A DNA stretch of 14,296 nucleotides, taken from an uncultured Clostridia bacterium. GTDB lineage: Bacteria > Bacillota > Clostridia > Oscillospirales > Acutalibacteraceae. Location of the stretch: assembly GCA_946497265.1 (NCBI GenBank), contig CAMMKL010000025.1, forward strand, positions 1-14,296. Direction: 5' to 3'. The notes beneath the pieces were generated by a model, which did no database searches, had not been told where the DNA came from, and saw nothing but the letters and a program-made list of their open reading frames with translations. Of the stretch, positions 13,784 to 14,296 are shown piece after piece. Position 1 is the first letter of the stretch, and every line of letters begins with the position of its first letter. Both the position numbers and the translations under genes were made by a program.

Positions 13784-13801
13784 AAAAAAGTATGCTATAA
13801 T
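13773..13801 (+). promoter_or_regulatory. Strong promoter upstream of the radical SAM gene
   Basis: TTGTGA (13773-13778), a 17-base spacer and a perfect TATAAT (13796-13801) preceded by TGC, giving an extended -10. This is the best promoter in the window. Transcription would start near 13808, leaving a leader of about 240 bases before the radical SAM gene. Confidence 0.8.
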
Positions 13802-13900
13802 AACTTGCAGTTTATGTGCATTGCTTGTACTTTATTTGATTGGTAATAAAATTTAATTGCAGGGGGCCCGGAAAATCAAAGCTATTGCGGCTGGTTTAAA

Positions 13901-14047
13901 ATGAATTATCTTTTGTTAACCGCCTGCCCAGTTGACAAGCGGCCGTTAATTGAAATCAAACTTTTGAAAGTGGAGCTATTTTTAGTAGGATTTTTGATGC
14001 CGCACCCAAGGAACAAGCGCATGTATGATCTAAAAATATGGGAGTGA
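13901..14047 (+). CDS. Possible 48-residue leader ORF coupled to the radical SAM gene
   Basis: ATG to TGA frame beginning MNYLLLTACPVDKRPLIEI and ending NKRMYDLKIWE; it ends four bases before the ATG of the radical SAM gene, and its stop codon abuts the GGGAG that serves that gene. The frame is open back to 13850, but no other start codon lies there. The ribosome binding site for 13901 is poor. The middle (KLLKVELFLVGFLM) is hydrophobic. It may be a regulatory leader ORF, a degenerated gene or a chance frame; the tight junction is the main argument for translation. A hairpin formed by TTAAC-CGC and GCGG-GTTAA (about 13916-13948) lies within it. Confidence 0.3.
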   Translation: MNYLLLTACPVDKRPLIEIKLLKVELFLVGFLMPHPRNKRMYDLKIWE

Positions 14048-14051
14048 CAAC

Positions 14052-14296
14052 ATGGTTTTAAAAGAGAAACTCGAACAGATTTTGCTAAATGTACAGAAGC
14101 CCGCCCGCTACATAGGCGGGGAGATGAATTCCGTCCAAAAGGACCCTTCCCAAGTAGATGTCCGTTTTGCCTTTTGCTTCCCTGATGTTTATGAAGTGGG
14201 TATGTCACATTTGGGGATGAAAATCCTTTATAGCCAGCTCAATAGCAAACCGTATATTTGGTGTGAACGGGTATTTGCCCCTTGGGTCGATATGGA
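14052..14296 (+). CDS. TIGR03960-type B12-binding radical SAM protein, 3'-partial
   Basis: The first 81 residues of a much longer protein; the window ends inside the gene. The N-terminus is diagnostic: LNVQKPARYIGGEMNSV, VDVRFAFCFPDVYEVGMSHLG, then ILYSQL and WCERVFAPWVDM, as in the TIGR03960 family. In that family an N-terminal cobalamin-binding-like domain precedes a radical SAM domain with the CxxxCxxC cluster motif, which would lie beyond the window. In Clostridia the gene usually precedes a TIGR03936 gene, an rng-type ribonuclease and the rplU-rpmA ribosomal genes; the biochemical role is not settled. GGGAG about 8 bases before the ATG is the ribosome binding site, and the strong promoter at 13773-13801 is the likely driver. 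Confidence 0.92.
   Translation, partial: MVLKEKLEQILLNVQKPARYIGGEMNSVQKDPSQVDVRFAFCFPDVYEVGMSHLGMKILYSQLNSKPYIWCERVFAPWVDM

Noticed and set aside
13906..14208. A 100-residue minus-strand frame at the right end
   Set aside because: It is antisense to the well-supported radical SAM gene and to the strong + strand promoter output.
1..14296. CRISPR array, tRNA, rRNA, insertion sequence or phage genes
   Set aside because: I found no regularly spaced repeats, no cloverleaf-like segments and no transposase or phage protein signatures in any frame.

Overview
The window looks like chromosomal DNA of a low-to-middle GC Gram-positive bacterium, most likely a gut member of the Clostridia. The evidence is strong AGGAGG-type ribosome binding sites, a Bce-type histidine kinase/ABC transporter locus, a wall-anchored glycan-acting protein with F5/8-type-C and FIVAR domains, and a TIGR03960-type radical SAM gene. 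This assignment rests on gene content only. All confident genes lie on the + strand. No tRNA, rRNA, CRISPR array, insertion sequence or prophage gene was seen.

Layout. (1) 2-1171: the 3' end of a histidine biosynthesis operon, hisA (5'-truncated by the window edge)-hisI-hisE, tightly packed. (2) 1200-2630: a short flavodoxin-like gene with its own promoter, then a strong hairpin that buries a Shine-Dalgarno sequence in front of a small, apparently frameshifted ORF, then a dihydrofolate reductase/RibD-C-like gene. (3) 2652-7816: a five-gene antimicrobial-peptide sensing and resistance locus: response regulator, intramembrane-sensing kinase, ABC ATPase, large FtsX-type permease and a small lipoprotein. 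A long stem-loop and an 8-bp direct repeat lie between the kinase and the transporter. (4) 7817-8481: a mostly non-coding gap with a very good bidirectional terminator and a promoter. (5) 8482-13371: one 1629-residue secreted, surface-anchored multidomain protein with a TIM-barrel-like putative glycoside hydrolase core that I cannot assign to a family. (6) 13372-14051: terminator, promoter with an overlapping inverted repeat, and a small ORF directly in front of (7) the start of a TIGR03960-type B12-binding radical SAM gene that runs off the end.

How the parts work together. HisA, HisI and HisE catalyse adjacent early steps of histidine synthesis. In the Bce-type locus the permease and kinase are expected to form a sensory complex in the membrane; the kinase phosphorylates the regulator, which raises expression of the ATPase/permease. 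The lipoprotein is probably an outer-face partner of that transporter. The giant surface protein is a stand-alone transcription unit, probably for binding and cutting host or dietary glycans at the cell wall.

The best candidates for something undescribed are the unassigned catalytic core and non-LPXTG anchor of the surface protein, the lipoprotein partner of the Bce transporter, the Shine-Dalgarno-sequestering hairpin with its frameshifted ORF, and the small ORF coupled to the radical SAM gene.
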